Assembly (NCBI RefSeq): GCF_016863275.1 | Contig: NZ_BOOO01000024.1 | Span: 172,729 to 236,728 of the forward strand | Direction of reading: 5' to 3' | Length of the DNA: 64,000 bases | From: Planotetraspora mira | Lineage (GTDB): Bacteria; Actinomycetota; Actinomycetes; Streptosporangiales; Streptosporangiaceae | In this document: one piece after another, positions 33,137-41,715 of the stretch | How positions within the stretch are numbered: the stretch's first letter is position 1 | How the letters are laid out: each line of letters starts with the position of its first letter | Notes under the pieces: generated by a model | What the model saw: the letters and a program-made list of their open reading frames with translations, nothing else | Told to the model about the DNA's origin: nothing | Databases searched by the model: none | Position numbers and translations under genes: made by a program

Positions 33137-34738
33137 TCAGGAGCGGCGCAGGCTCCCGTGGTACGTCAGGTAGCCTGCGCCCTCCTGCCCCACGTAGTCC
33201 AGAGTGCCGGGGCCGTTCAGGGTGAGGGACATGTCTCCGCCCACGCACAGATCCTTTTGCGCCACATTCATTTCGAGCTCGGTGTCGCTCTTGACGCGGG
33301 TCAGCGTGACCGGCTGCGTGCAGCCCTCTTTCGCGAATGTCCCGCCGGGTTGTCCCTGCTTCAGGGTGATCGTGACATCGGCGGTCTTCTTGCGGTCGTC
33401 CTCGGATTCGACCTGTCCCGTCCAGGTCCCCGCGAAGGCCGACGAGATGCCACCTGCGGAGCTCCCGGACGAGCCCGTGGATTCGGACGAGCCCGTGGTC
33501 GTCGTGAGGGAAGGCGCCGGGGCTGGTTCGGACGTCGATTCCCCGTCCGGCGTCGACTCCTGGTCGACGGTCGTACCAGGCTCCGCCTGGACGCGCGGCC
33601 GCTCGCTCGCGGTCGAGTCGGCCGTCATCCCGTTCGCGTAAAGCACGCCGACCACTGCGAGAGCCGCGACTGCGACGCCGACCACCGGCACGGCCACACG
33701 CCGCACCTTCCGCCCGGCCTGCCCGCCGTACGGCACTGCCAAGGGAGCCGTGTCGGCTCCGCCGCCGAGGTCACGGCGTGTGGACGCGGGCAGGTCGGCA
33801 GGGAGCAGCTTGGTCGCGGCAGGACCGGACCCGATCGGGCTCTGGACCGCAGGGTCCTGGACGGCCGGGCCGGGCTGGGACCAGCCGGACGGGACGTACG
33901 CGGTGGGGACCGGGCCGACATCCGGGACGGACACGGTGGAGGCTCCGGGGTCGACCAGGCGGACCAGGAGCGAGCGGGCGGATGGACGGGCCCGCGGGTC
34001 CTTCGCGAGGCAGGCGGACAGGACGCCGCGCAGGCCCTCGGGCACGCTGGTGAGGTCGGGATCCTCCGTGAGGATGCGGTTGAAGACCGCGGCGACGGTG
34101 TCGGCGCCGAAGGGTGAACGGCCACTCGCGGCGTAGACCATGGTGGAGGCCCAGGCGAACACGTCGGCCGCAGGAGACCCGTGGACTCCCTTGAGCTGCT
34201 CCGGCGCCATGTAAGGCGGGGTGCCCGACAACGCCGAAGGGGCCGTGTCGGCGTCGAGCGGGCGGGCGATGCCGAAGTCGACCACGCGTGGCCCGTCGGG
34301 CCCGATCAGCACGTTGGCCGGCTTGAAGTCTCGGTGAACGACACCGGCGCCGTGGATCGCCGCCAGGGCGGAAGCCGTACCGACAGCGAGCCGATCGAGG
34401 TCGCCGTCCCGCAGGGGCCCGTCGTCACGCACCCGGTCCTGCAGCGAGGGGCCCGCGACGAACTCGCTCACCACATAGGGGTCCGGCCGGTCGAGGTCGG
34501 CGACCAGCACGCGGGCCGTACAGAAGGGCGCCACTCGGCGAGCCGACTCGAGTTCCCTGGCGAGCCGCCGACGGGTGTCGGGATCCGTGCCGCCCTTGAG
34601 GACCTTGATCGCCACACGCTCGCCGGACGCGGACCGTCCCTCGTAGACGATCCCCTGGCCTCCCTCGCCCAGACGTCCCACGACCTGGAACGCTCCCAGC
34701 TCGTGCGGGTCTCCCGGCATCAGCGGGCCTGCGGCCAT
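33137..34738 (-). CDS. Receptor-type Ser/Thr protein kinase (PknB-like kinase domain)
   Basis: 533 residues with GGAGG before ATG 34738. Kinase domain 14-265: P-loop GEGGQG 24-29, Lys45 in VAIKVL, HRDFKPAN with catalytic Asp137, DFG 154-156, GTPPYMAPEQ 172-181. A Pro/Gly linker leads to one TM helix at about 347-368, then a Ser/Thr-rich extracellular stem and a small beta domain (AGTWTGQVESEDDRKKTADVTITL ... YLTYHG) with two Cys. It lacks PASTA repeats, so the ligand differs from PknB. The neighbouring lipoprotein gene is convergent, not co-transcribed. Confidence 0.9.
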   Translation of the reverse strand: MAAGPLMPGDPHELGAFQVVGRLGEGGQGIVYEGRSASGERVAIKVLKGGTDPDTRRRLARELESARRVAPFCTARVLVADLDRPDPYVVSEFVAGPSLQDRVRDDGPLRDGDLDRLAVGTASALAAIHGAGVVHRDFKPANVLIGPDGPRVVDFGIARPLDADTAPSALSGTPPYMAPEQLKGVHGSPAADVFAWASTMVYAASGRSPFGADTVAAVFNRILTEDPDLTSVPEGLRGVLSACLAKDPRARPSARSLLVRLVDPGASTVSVPDVGPVPTAYVPSGWSQPGPAVQDPAVQSPIGSGPAATKLLPADLPASTRRDLGGGADTAPLAVPYGGQAGRKVRRVAVPVVGVAVAALAVVGVLYANGMTADSTASERPRVQAEPGTTVDQESTPDGESTSEPAPAPSLTTTTGSSESTGSSGSSAGGISSAFAGTWTGQVESEDDRKKTADVTITLKQGQPGGTFAKEGCTQPVTLTRVKSDTELEMNVAQKDLCVGGDMSLTLNGPGTLDYVGQEGAGYLTYHGSLRRS

Positions 34739-35007
34739 GAAACTCCTCCATGCGCGTGTGCGGTTACTCGGGTCAGTGACGCGGACGCCGGGGCTCTGCG
34801 GTCGTCGTCCGGGGCGAACGGGGGGAGGGGCCTGGTGCTCGCCTGCTCACCAAGGCTGAGCGCCTCCACGTGGGGGACCTCGCCGGTCTCCGGCAACGTG
34901 TCAGCGCCAAGGGGCGAACATGGTCCTCAGGGCTTCGGCGGCGACGAATGTCCGGCGTGACGTCGCTGACCGCGGTCCGCGGCGGGACGCCATGTCATGC
35001 GCACCGG

Positions 35008-35586
35008 TCACCAATGCCATCCCCACAGGCGACGCTGATGCCGTACCGTCAGCCCGCCGCCGCGCTGCTTGCCGCGCACGACGAAATGCAGGCCGTCCCC
35101 CGGGACTGGAAGAGCGGGCACCCCCCGTACGTGGGAGTTGCCCGCGATGAACTCGACGTTCTCGATGTCGACGGAGGCGCCGCGCGGCAGCACGAGCGTG
35201 GTGGAGCCGGCGAGCACGTCGAGTTCGATCTCAACCACCCGATGGGCGATGAGGGCTTCGGTGAAGTCGAGCTTCACCGACCCGGCCTTGGCCGTCACCT
35301 GGATTCGCCTGGCCACCACCCAAGGACCGCGCCTCTTCAGGCTGGCCGCCGTGGTGCGCAACTGGGTCAGTTCCGGGGCCGGTGGCGCCGTCCCCGGAAG
35401 GTCCGCGATGAGCGGCTCGATCTCGCTGAACACACGCGCTGAGAGCACCCCGTTCAACCGCTGCTCGAACTCCTCCTGAGTGATGCGGCCCTCGCCGAAG
35501 GCCGTATGCAGCCTTTCGGTGACCCGCTCACGATCAGCGTCGGACATCCGCAACTCTGGGGGGTGCGGCACGAACTCTCCGCTCAC
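35008..35586 (-). CDS. DUF1707 / DUF2154-like cell-wall-stress type protein
   Basis: 192 residues from GTG 35586. The SHOCT-like DUF1707 motif is at the N-terminus: LRMSDADRERVTERLHTAFGEGRITQEEFEQRL. The C-terminal half (VVEIELDVLAGSTTLVLPRGASVDIENVEFIAG) resembles the LiaF-like beta-helical domain. No TM helix separates them. TAGAGT lies 6 bases before the GTG, suggesting a leaderless transcript. The family is common in actinomycetes; function unknown. Confidence 0.85.
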   Translation of the reverse strand: MSGEFVPHPPELRMSDADRERVTERLHTAFGEGRITQEEFEQRLNGVLSARVFSEIEPLIADLPGTAPPAPELTQLRTTAASLKRRGPWVVARRIQVTAKAGSVKLDFTEALIAHRVVEIELDVLAGSTTLVLPRGASVDIENVEFIAGNSHVRGVPALPVPGDGLHFVVRGKQRGGGLTVRHQRRLWGWHW

Positions 35587-35722
35587 GCCATGACTCTAGA
35601 CGCTGGGAATTGAAATTCGGAGACGCCGGCGTCATCAGATTGGTGAACGCTCGAACGATTGCGATTCAGCGGATTTCAACGTGGGCCCGCCGGATGGGAT
35701 TCATGCTGTGGCCGCCGGGCGG

Positions 35723-36319
35723 CTAAGGCGTCAATGGCCCGATGAGGTCAGGTGTGGTGCCGATGTGCGCCGATGCGTTGACGGCGGCCGGGTTCCAGGT
35801 GAACTCGACTACGGGTAGTTCAAAGCCTGCGGGGAAGCGTTCCACGAACTCTCGTGTGGCCTCGCCGCCGTTTCGCTCGTAGAAGCCGACGGCCGGCGCG
35901 TTGTCACGGAGCACCTCCAAGTAGACGGCCTTGCCGGGATGATGGGCGGCCGCCCAGGTGAAGGCGTGTCGCATGAGCTGACGGCCGATGCCCGAACGTT
36001 TGCGCGTGGGGAGCACGTGAAGGTTGTCCAGCAGGATCCGGCCGTCGGGCTGCAGCAACAGATAGACGAAGCCCTGAAGCGCGGTGTCCTCCACAGCCAC
36101 GACCAGAGAGGCGGAGCCCTCTCCCGCAGGCTCAGACGCGGACGACGCGAGTCGCGTGATCCACATGGCCCTGCGCTCTTCCAGTAGCGATCCGTTGAGG
36201 TAGGCGGCGGGCATGATTCCGGCGTAGGCGGTCTTCCAGCTCTCGGTGTGCAGCACTGCGATGCGTTCCGCGTCGTCCTTCGTGCCCGTTCTGAAGTGCA
36301 TGGGTCTAGAGGGTTCCAT
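35723..36319 (-). CDS. GNAT family N-acetyltransferase
   Basis: 198 residues from ATG 36319 (GAGG 5 bases upstream; ATG 36301 is an alternative). Motifs: FRTGTKDDAERIAVLHTESWKTAYAGIMPAAYL, LDNLHVLPTRKRSGIGRQLMRHA (acetyl-CoA binding), and APAVGFYERNGGEA. This pattern belongs to the GNAT subgroup typified by PaiA-like and small-molecule acetyltransferases. Acceptor unknown. It is divergent from the ECF sigma operon with 94 bases between start codons. Confidence 0.87.
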   Translation of the reverse strand: MEPSRPMHFRTGTKDDAERIAVLHTESWKTAYAGIMPAAYLNGSLLEERRAMWITRLASSASEPAGEGSASLVVAVEDTALQGFVYLLLQPDGRILLDNLHVLPTRKRSGIGRQLMRHAFTWAAAHHPGKAVYLEVLRDNAPAVGFYERNGGEATREFVERFPAGFELPVVEFTWNPAAVNASAHIGTTPDLIGPLTP

Positions 36320-36413
36320 GGCCGCCTCGGACCGCGCCTCGGGGGGCGGAAAGCAGAAGCCGGTTGCGGGTGATACCCATGTGACCGCCATCCGCGCCAT
36401 GGAAAGGCATCAC

Positions 36414-36974
36414 ATGACAGGGGACTCCCCGTCCCGCCCGGCCGAGCGTTTCGACGAGGTCTTCGACGTCTACTTCGTCGAGATCCACCGGTACGCGGCC
36501 AAGCGGCTCGGACCGGACGCCGCCGCCGACGTCGCGGCGCAGACGTTCCTGGAGGCGTTCCGGCAACGTGGACGCTACGACCCGGAGCGCGCGAACGTGC
36601 GCACCTGGCTGTACGGCATCGCCACCAAGGTGGTCGGCAGGCACCAGCGGGCCGAGATGCGCGCGCTGCGGGCGGGCGCCCGCCTCGGCCCGGGCCGCAG
36701 TGACACCGAGGAGCACACCGAACGGGTCGATTCGCGGGTCAGCGCCGAGGGACTGCGAGGCGAACTCGCCGGGGCGATAGCGGCGCTGCCGCGCGGGCAG
36801 CGCGACGTGCTGCTGCTCGTGGCCCTGGCCGACCTCAGCCACGACGAGGTCGCGGCGGCGCTGGGGATCTCCTACGGCACGGTCGGCTCCCGCCTGAACC
36901 GTGCCCGAACCACGCTGCGCAAGGCGCTGGGCGGGACCAATCCGATGCTCACTCTGGAGGAACAGCATGGATGA
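36414..36974 (+). CDS. ECF-type RNA polymerase sigma factor
   Basis: 186 residues from ATG 36414, with GGAAAGG 6 bases upstream. Region 2 (FDVYFVEIHRYAAKRLGPDAAADVAAQTFLEAFRQRGRYDPERANVRTWLYGIATKVVGRHQRAE) and region 4 (AAIAALPRGQRDVLLLVALADLSHDEVAAALGISYGTVGSRLNRARTTLRKAL) are complete. The last bases overlap the next gene by 8, so the CU044_5270 protein is translationally coupled and probably controls this sigma factor in place of a classic zinc anti-sigma factor. Confidence 0.9.
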   Translation: MTGDSPSRPAERFDEVFDVYFVEIHRYAAKRLGPDAAADVAAQTFLEAFRQRGRYDPERANVRTWLYGIATKVVGRHQRAEMRALRAGARLGPGRSDTEEHTERVDSRVSAEGLRGELAGAIAALPRGQRDVLLLVALADLSHDEVAAALGISYGTVGSRLNRARTTLRKALGGTNPMLTLEEQHG

Positions 36975-38145
36975 AGTGCGGATGGTCCGGGAGTCCTATC
37001 CTGAGCCCGCCCCGCCCACCGCCCGGGAGATCGCCCAGGCGAAGGCACTGCTGAGCGAGCCGCCGCGCCGTTCACTGCCCCGGCTGCGGTGGGGGCTGGG
37101 AGGCGTGCTCGCGGCGGCCGCGGCGGCGACCGTTGCGATCACGCTCGCCGGGGGAAACGCGGTCGTCGGAGGGAACGCGCCCGTCGGCGGGAACGCGGTC
37201 GGCCCGCAACCCGGCACGGTGAACCTGGACGCCAAGGGGGCGATCCTCGCGGCGGCGGAGAAGGCGGAAGAGCAGCCGACCGGCAAGTACTGGTACATCG
37301 ATCAGATCGATGGCCAGTCCTACATCATGCGTCCGAAGACCGGGACCTACGCGATCACCGGGGCGCACAGCGAGACGTTCGGCTGGTGGGGCGCGAAGCC
37401 CGGCATGGGTGAGGCGTTCTACGGCCGTGACCTCGCGGCCCACCCGTCATCCCCGGCGGACGTGGCGCTGTGGAAGGGTGCCGGGTCGCCGTCGAGCTTC
37501 CGCGTCTGGTCGAGCGACCACTACTACACCTACACCGCCAAGTCGACGAAGTGGCAGGCGCACGGCCAGACGAACGCCAGTGGCGGCGGGGACTTCCCGG
37601 GCGGGATCTCGGCCGAGGACCTGCGGAACCTGCCGACCGACCCGGCCAAGCTGGCTGAGAGGTTCCTGAGCGATATGGAGATGGGCAAGGCGTTGGGCCG
37701 GAAGCCGCAGGACCCGGCCGGACATCAGCAGTACCCCGGCGTCAAGATCATGAGGGTGGCCTCACTCCTGGCCGCCCCGTTGCCACCGAAGGTTCGGGCG
37801 GGCCTGATGCGGGCGCTGGCCGACCAGCCGGGCATCCACTCGATCGGCCGCGTCACCGACCCGCTGGGTCGCCGGGGCGTGGCACTGGCCGCCGACGACC
37901 GCGCCTTCACGGTCACCGGCGAGTTCGGCGCGCCGAAGGCCGAGCAGGGCACCTACCGCTCCCGAGCGGTGATCGTGTTCGATGAGCGCACCGGCGCGGT
38001 GCTGTCCGAGCAGGAGGCGCTGACCAAGCCCGGCGGCCCGTACGCCGAGATGAAGCCGGGCTTCATCATCAACTACTTGACCCTGCGCTCGGCACAGTGG
38101 ACCGACACCAAGCCGACTCCCCCGGCCGAACTGCCGTTCAGCTAA
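36967..38145 (+). CDS. CU044_5270 family membrane protein, probable partner of the ECF sigma factor
   Basis: 392 residues from ATG 36967. The N-terminus MDEVRMVRESYPEPAPPTAREIAQAKALL is the hallmark of this actinobacterial family. One TM helix at about 43-61 (GVLAAAAAATVAITLAGG) follows Gly/Asn-rich repeats (GGNAVVGGNAPVGGNAVG) and a large extracellular domain (KYWYIDQIDGQSYIMRP, LPTDPAKLAERFLSDM, VALAADDRAFTVTGEF). Members usually follow an ECF sigma factor as here. Acting as an anti-sigma factor is plausible but unproven. Confidence 0.85.
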   Translation: MDEVRMVRESYPEPAPPTAREIAQAKALLSEPPRRSLPRLRWGLGGVLAAAAAATVAITLAGGNAVVGGNAPVGGNAVGPQPGTVNLDAKGAILAAAEKAEEQPTGKYWYIDQIDGQSYIMRPKTGTYAITGAHSETFGWWGAKPGMGEAFYGRDLAAHPSSPADVALWKGAGSPSSFRVWSSDHYYTYTAKSTKWQAHGQTNASGGGDFPGGISAEDLRNLPTDPAKLAERFLSDMEMGKALGRKPQDPAGHQQYPGVKIMRVASLLAAPLPPKVRAGLMRALADQPGIHSIGRVTDPLGRRGVALAADDRAFTVTGEFGAPKAEQGTYRSRAVIVFDERTGAVLSEQEALTKPGGPYAEMKPGFIINYLTLRSAQWTDTKPTPPAELPFS

Positions 38146-38290
38146 CCCTTCGACCGGTCCATCGGCCAGGCCGTCCAGGAAGGCGTCCAGGCCGAAGGCG
38201 AAACGTCCAGTGCCTCGTCGCTCTCGTTCGCCCACACCGCGGGGGCGTGGGCGGCGAGGCTCGCCCGTTGGGCGGGGCCTGTTTCAGCAT
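38146..38290 (-). pseudogene. Possible C-terminal remnant of a TetR-family regulator
   Basis: On the minus strand, AHAPAVWANESDEAL in one frame and RFAFGLDAFLDGLAD in another together resemble the last helix of a TetR/AcrR protein, where FEFGLDxLLDGL is typical. The parts are in different frames and no N-terminal HTH is nearby. Weak evidence. Confidence 0.35.
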
Positions 38291-38372
38291 GCGAAAGGGG
38301 GCCGCCGCACGCGCGGCCGGTCCGCCTGAACCGGGGTGGTAGGGCGGGGAACTGCAACCCAAGCCGTATCGG

Positions 38373-38654
38373 TCAGGGGTTGCCTCTCCACCATGTGTCG
38401 AATTGGAGAGCGGGCGGGTCCATGAATTCTCTGAGCTGCTTCATCCGGTTCACGCAGTCGGAGCAGATGTGTTCTTTAACCGATCTGGCCGTGGCTTCCG
38501 GTGTCGGCTCACGGAAATCACCTGACACCGTCATGCCCAGCGGAAGATTGGTCTCGGGGTCCATCACGACCGTCATGACACTCGCAGGGGTGAAGCTGAA
38601 GGTTCGCTTGCACAGGTAACATCTGCCGATTGTCGTGATCTGCTCGTCTGCCAT
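38373..38654 (-). CDS. Small zinc-ribbon-like protein
   Basis: 93 residues from ATG 38654 with GGAGGG upstream. Two CxxC pairs, GRCYLCKRTF at about 11-14 and HICSDCVNRM near 64-67, suggest one Zn2+ site. The region between (SVMTVVMDPETNLPLGMTVSGDF) looks beta-rich. Family not recognised by name. The long upstream frame has no similarity. It is divergent from the SigE operon. Confidence 0.65.
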   Translation of the reverse strand: MADEQITTIGRCYLCKRTFSFTPASVMTVVMDPETNLPLGMTVSGDFREPTPEATARSVKEHICSDCVNRMKQLREFMDPPALQFDTWWRGNP

Positions 38655-38889
38655 GAAGCGTCCGCCCTCCTTCATCGCACCGTACAACTTGCGGCCGGGT
38701 AGCGGCCATCGTGCATCGGCCGCTTCTGGCCTCCGCCCTGACGGGCACGCAACGGGCACGGCCTTGCCGACCAGCCGAAACGTACGCGAGATCGCTCCGG
38801 GCAGCCCTTGACACGGATCAGTTCGGCCGCGTCGGCATAGATCGGCGCGATGTCCGCGTCCTTGCTTGGTGACATCGCGAGGAGGACAG

Positions 38890-39402
38890 GTGGATCCAGG
38901 ATTTGAGGCGGACTTCCGGGAGTTCGTCATCGATCGATCAGGAGCGCTGTTCCGTACCGCGTATTTGCTGACCGGTGACCGGCACGCCGCTGAGGACTTG
39001 GTGCAGTCGGCGTTGGCGAAGACGGCGGTGAAGTGGCGCGGCCTGCGCGACCCGGCGGCCGTCGAGGGTTACGTCCGCCGTGTCATGTACCACGAGCAGG
39101 TGAGCCGGTGGCGACGTCGTTCCCGCATCACGGAAGTGCCCACGGGATGGTTGCCCGACCAGATCGGCGACGGGTACGCCGACATGGTGGATCTTCGCCT
39201 GACGATGCGCACGGCTCTTGCCCGGCTGACGCCCCGGCAGCGGACCATGCTCGTGCTGCGCTACTTCGAAGACCTGTCCGAGACAGAGATCGCGCGACTG
39301 CTCGGTGTCCGAGTGGGGTCGGTGCGCAGCCAGATTTACCGGTCGTTGGAACGCCTGAAGAAGGCCGCACCTGAACTGAGCACCGTGATGGAGTTCGGAT
39401 GA
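38890..39402 (+). CDS. SigE-family RNA polymerase sigma-70 factor
   Basis: 170 residues from GTG 38890, preceded by GAGGAGG. Region 2 (FREFVIDRSGALFRTAYLLTGDRHAAEDLVQSALAKTAVKW) and region 4 (LTPRQRTMLVLRYFEDLSETEIARLLGVRVGSVRSQIYRSLERLK) match the actinobacterial SigE-type ECF group (about 170 residues). The stop overlaps the MltG-like gene by 4 bases (ATGA), so the two are translationally coupled. Confidence 0.9.
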   Translation: MDPGFEADFREFVIDRSGALFRTAYLLTGDRHAAEDLVQSALAKTAVKWRGLRDPAAVEGYVRRVMYHEQVSRWRRRSRITEVPTGWLPDQIGDGYADMVDLRLTMRTALARLTPRQRTMLVLRYFEDLSETEIARLLGVRVGSVRSQIYRSLERLKKAAPELSTVMEFG

Positions 39403-40343
39403 ACATCGAAGATCTGCTGCGTGAGACCTTTTCCGACATGGCCCATGAGGAGCAGCCACCCCCGCCTGGCCGGTTCTTCCAGGTCGACCGGAGCCGATCC
39501 GGTCGCCGTGGCCTCGCCCTGGTGGCGGCAGCCGTCACCGTGATGGTGGTCGGACTCACGTTCGTGGTTCAGGGGCTGCCCTCTCGGGTGGCGGTGCCCA
39601 AGGACACCGGGCAGGGCTCTGGCGAGGCGCTTGTGGAGCCCGGACAGGGACAGACCACCCTGACCGTGAGAGAAGGACTGCGGCTCTCCCAGATCTTGAC
39701 GCAGCTGTCGGCCGCCACAGGCAAGCCGGTGGAGGAGTTCAACCGGGCAGCCAAGGACGGCAAGGCGCTCGGCCTTCCGGCTTATGCCAAGGGCGCGCTG
39801 GAAGGATTCGCCTTCCCCGCGACCTATGCGGTCTCGCCCACGTCGAACCCCGACGAGATCCTCGCCGCGATGGTGACACGCTTCAATCGCGCCGCCGAGG
39901 ACAGCAACCTGGTGGATGGTGCCAGGCGTCTCGGCCGTACGCCATTGGAGATCATGACCATCGCCAGCCTCGTCCAGGCCGAGTCGGCCGACAAGAGCGA
40001 CATGCCCAAGGTCGCGCGGGTCATTTACAACCGGCTGAACCACACGCCCACGCTGAGGCTGCAACTGAACAGCACGGTCCTGTACGGCTCGAACAAGTAC
40101 GGTGCCAGCGCCTCGAACGAGGATCTCAAGAGCCAGTCGCGGTACAACACCTACGGGCGCCGCGGCCTGCCGCCCGGTCCCATCTGCAACCCGGGTCAGG
40201 ACGCCATCGAGGCTGCTTTGAAGCCGGCCGCCGGTCCCTGGCTGTTCTTCGTGGTGACCGATCGGAAGGAGGGCGTCACGAAGTTCGCCGACTCCGAATC
40301 CGAGTTCTTCAAGCTGGCCGAGGAAGCTCGACGAGAAGCGTGA
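39399..40343 (+). CDS. Membrane-anchored MltG-like (YceG) transglycosylase coupled to SigE-type sigma factor
   Basis: 314 residues. The N-terminus (MNIEDLLRETFSDMAHEEQPPPPGRFFQ) looks like the cytoplasmic part of SigE-associated membrane proteins. One TM helix at about 38-58. The outer part has a LysM-like piece (LTVREGLRLSQILTQL), LEGFAFPATY and the YceG core IASLVQAESADKSDMPKVARVIYNRL with the catalytic Glu194, then LPPGPICNPGQDAIEAALKP. MltG cleaves nascent peptidoglycan; fusing its fold to a sigma-partner N-terminus suggests a sensor that monitors cell-wall state. This role is inference. Confidence 0.85.
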   Translation: MNIEDLLRETFSDMAHEEQPPPPGRFFQVDRSRSGRRGLALVAAAVTVMVVGLTFVVQGLPSRVAVPKDTGQGSGEALVEPGQGQTTLTVREGLRLSQILTQLSAATGKPVEEFNRAAKDGKALGLPAYAKGALEGFAFPATYAVSPTSNPDEILAAMVTRFNRAAEDSNLVDGARRLGRTPLEIMTIASLVQAESADKSDMPKVARVIYNRLNHTPTLRLQLNSTVLYGSNKYGASASNEDLKSQSRYNTYGRRGLPPGPICNPGQDAIEAALKPAAGPWLFFVVTDRKEGVTKFADSESEFFKLAEEARREA

Positions 40344-40358
40344 GACCGCCGCGCCGAC

Positions 40359-40454
40359 GTGAAAACCGCTGTCCGTCTTCCGGTGGACTCCTTGAAGCTC
40401 GACGGCGACCGCCGCATCTTCGACCTGCTGGTGGCCTGGGACCCGGATGAGTAG
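40359..40454 (+). other. Short open frame, possible gene remnant
   Basis: GTG 40359 to TAG 40454 encodes 31 residues (VKTAVRLPVDSLKLDGDRRIFDLLVAWDPDE) with coding-like codon usage. No ribosome-binding site. It may be the end of a lost gene; low confidence. Confidence 0.25.
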
Positions 40455-40496
40455 GACGTGACGATGCCGTAGGCCGGTTCGCCTCGGCGGACTCTC

Positions 40497-40832
40497 CTAG
40501 GGCAGTTCGCAGCGCACTAGAGCTTTGGAGGGCGGTTCTCCGGTGCTGCGGGCGTACGCCATGCGTGCTCGTACCTCGCTGAGTGTGCGGGGGCGATAGC
40601 CGGGGCCGCCACAACAACTCTTGTGAAAGCGGACACCGGCGTTCAGCAGAACCGACAGCGTTCTCCAACCGGCCTTGTCGCTACGACGCGGCGCCGCGAA
40701 GGCAGAACCGACATGGACAAGCGGCTCGGCGCAGCGCGGGCAGAGCCGGTCGTCGACGCCCCGGCCGGGATAGGGCTGCTTGTACGAAGCTCGGCAGGGC
40801 AAGCAGACGAAGGAGGTCTTCCCATGAGCCAT
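40497..40832 (-). CDS. Zinc-ribbon protein (often misnamed 'deoxyxylulose-5-phosphate synthase')
   Basis: 111 residues from ATG 40832. A CxxC pair in FVCLPCRASYKQPY and a second in RLCPRCAEPLVHVGSAF form a likely zinc ribbon, followed by APRRSDKAGWRTLSVLLNAGVRFHKSCCGGPGYRPRTL. Streptomyces relatives often carry the name deoxyxylulose-5-phosphate synthase, but a 111-residue protein lacks any thiamine-diphosphate enzyme domain. Probably a small nucleic-acid- or protein-binding factor; function unknown. Confidence 0.8.
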   Translation of the reverse strand: MAHGKTSFVCLPCRASYKQPYPGRGVDDRLCPRCAEPLVHVGSAFAAPRRSDKAGWRTLSVLLNAGVRFHKSCCGGPGYRPRTLSEVRARMAYARSTGEPPSKALVRCELP

Positions 40833-40977
40833 GCGGTCAGAGTAAGCCCACCGCCGATCAAGGTCGACAGGGTATTCGAGCTGCCTCGCAACGCCTCGGT
40901 CAGCGTGCGAAAGACCTTGACCTAGCTCGTCCAAGCGCACACCGTAAGGCCACTGATCTCGGGTAGAGGGGGTGCGC

Positions 40978-41070
40978 GTGGTTGGTCTGGGATGGTTTGA
41001 ACTCCTGACTCTCGCGGGCTTGTTGCTCGCCGTAGTCGTTGTCGTCCTGGTGGTACGTCGTCGGCAATAG
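40978..41070 (+). CDS. Tiny single-pass membrane protein
   Basis: 30 residues from GTG 40978: VVGLGWFELLTLAGLLLAVV then VVVLVVRRRQ. GAGGGG lies 5 bases before the start. One TM helix with a positive C-terminal tail (RRRQ) gives an inside-C orientation. Similar tiny proteins exist in actinomycetes, but no family is assigned. Confidence 0.5.
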   Translation: MVGLGWFELLTLAGLLLAVVVVVLVVRRRQ

Positions 41071-41131
41071 ATGGATGGCGGGTGTGCGGCCCAGGTACGG
41101 CGGTTGGTCGGGTACGGCTGAGATCTAAGCC

Positions 41132-41536
41132 TTAGGAGTCGATCTCCCAGAAGAGCGCTTCTGTTTCTTGTGGGCCTTTGAGTACCTGCAGCAGCGGGTC
41201 GGGGTCGGTGCCCGGAGACAGGTCGATGGAGAGATAGGTGCCTTGCAGCCATTCGTGGGCCAGGCCGGATGCTACGACTTCGCCATGCAGCAACTCGTGG
41301 ATCTGGTCGCGTTGAGGATGCTGTTGCACCAGGGCGACGCGCAAGGTGCTGTGGCCGGACTTCTCAACTACGGCGGACACCAGGTGCTGATCATCGACGG
41401 TCACGATGTCCCGGTAGCAGATGCCGTAGGTGAAGAACGGTAGGCAGGCGATCTCGAACCTGTCCGGTGTCAGCCGGCGAGTCCACAACTGTTCGCGCCA
41501 GCCGTCCTCGCGCTCGGAAAGGTCCGCGTGGATCAT
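41132..41536 (-). CDS. DUF4265 domain protein
   Basis: 134 residues. The N-terminus HADLSEREDGWREQLWTRRLTPDRFEIACLPFFTYGICYRDIV matches DUF4265, with a later HSTLRVALV and Leu-rich end. Cytoplasmic, no membrane segment. The family is small, actinobacterial and proteobacterial, of unknown function; some members lie near toxin-immunity or mobile-element genes. Here it lies just left of the distal att copy of an integrative element. Confidence 0.75.
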   Translation of the reverse strand: MIHADLSEREDGWREQLWTRRLTPDRFEIACLPFFTYGICYRDIVTVDDQHLVSAVVEKSGHSTLRVALVQQHPQRDQIHELLHGEVVASGLAHEWLQGTYLSIDLSPGTDPDPLLQVLKGPQETEALFWEIDS

Positions 41537-41616
41537 GTAGTTAGTGGGGCCACGACCAATCGGGTTGTCGTGCGTGATGATCGTGATGGCTGGCCTCTCA
41601 TAATTCTTAGGACGTT

Positions 41617-41642
41617 GCCGTCAACCGTTCCCGTCAACCGCC
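41617..41642. repeat. Two tandem 13-bp GTTGCCGTCAACC-type repeats near the att site
   Basis: GTTGCCGTCAACC then GTTCCCGTCAACC, directly before the att copy at 41676. Related pairs occur at 48158-48182 (inside an integrase fragment) and, inverted, at 57453-57480 after tRNA-Phe. They look like integrase arm-type binding sites; this is inference. Confidence 0.5.
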
Positions 41643-41675
41643 CAAAACGATCAACGTGAGTGGATTGTTTTTGCA

Positions 41676-41715
41676 GGTGGGGCGCCAGGGACTCGAACCC
41701 TGAACCTACGGATTA
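41676..41715. repeat. Distal attachment-site copy: 40-bp duplicate of the 3' half of tRNA-Lys(TTT)
   Basis: Perfectly identical over 40 bases to 49193-49232, which is the 3' half of the intact tRNA-Lys gene. Here the homology ends after GGATTA and no tRNA 5' half follows. This is the expected scar of site-specific integration by a tyrosine recombinase into the tRNA 3' end, so the two copies bound an element of about 7.5 kb. Confidence 0.85.

Noticed and set aside
40497..40832. Label 'deoxyxylulose-5-phosphate synthase'
   Set aside because: 111 residues with a zinc ribbon cannot be a thiamine-diphosphate enzyme of over 600 residues.
41676..41715. tRNA fragment as a functional tRNA gene
   Set aside because: Only the 3' half matches; the 5' half is missing, so no cloverleaf forms.
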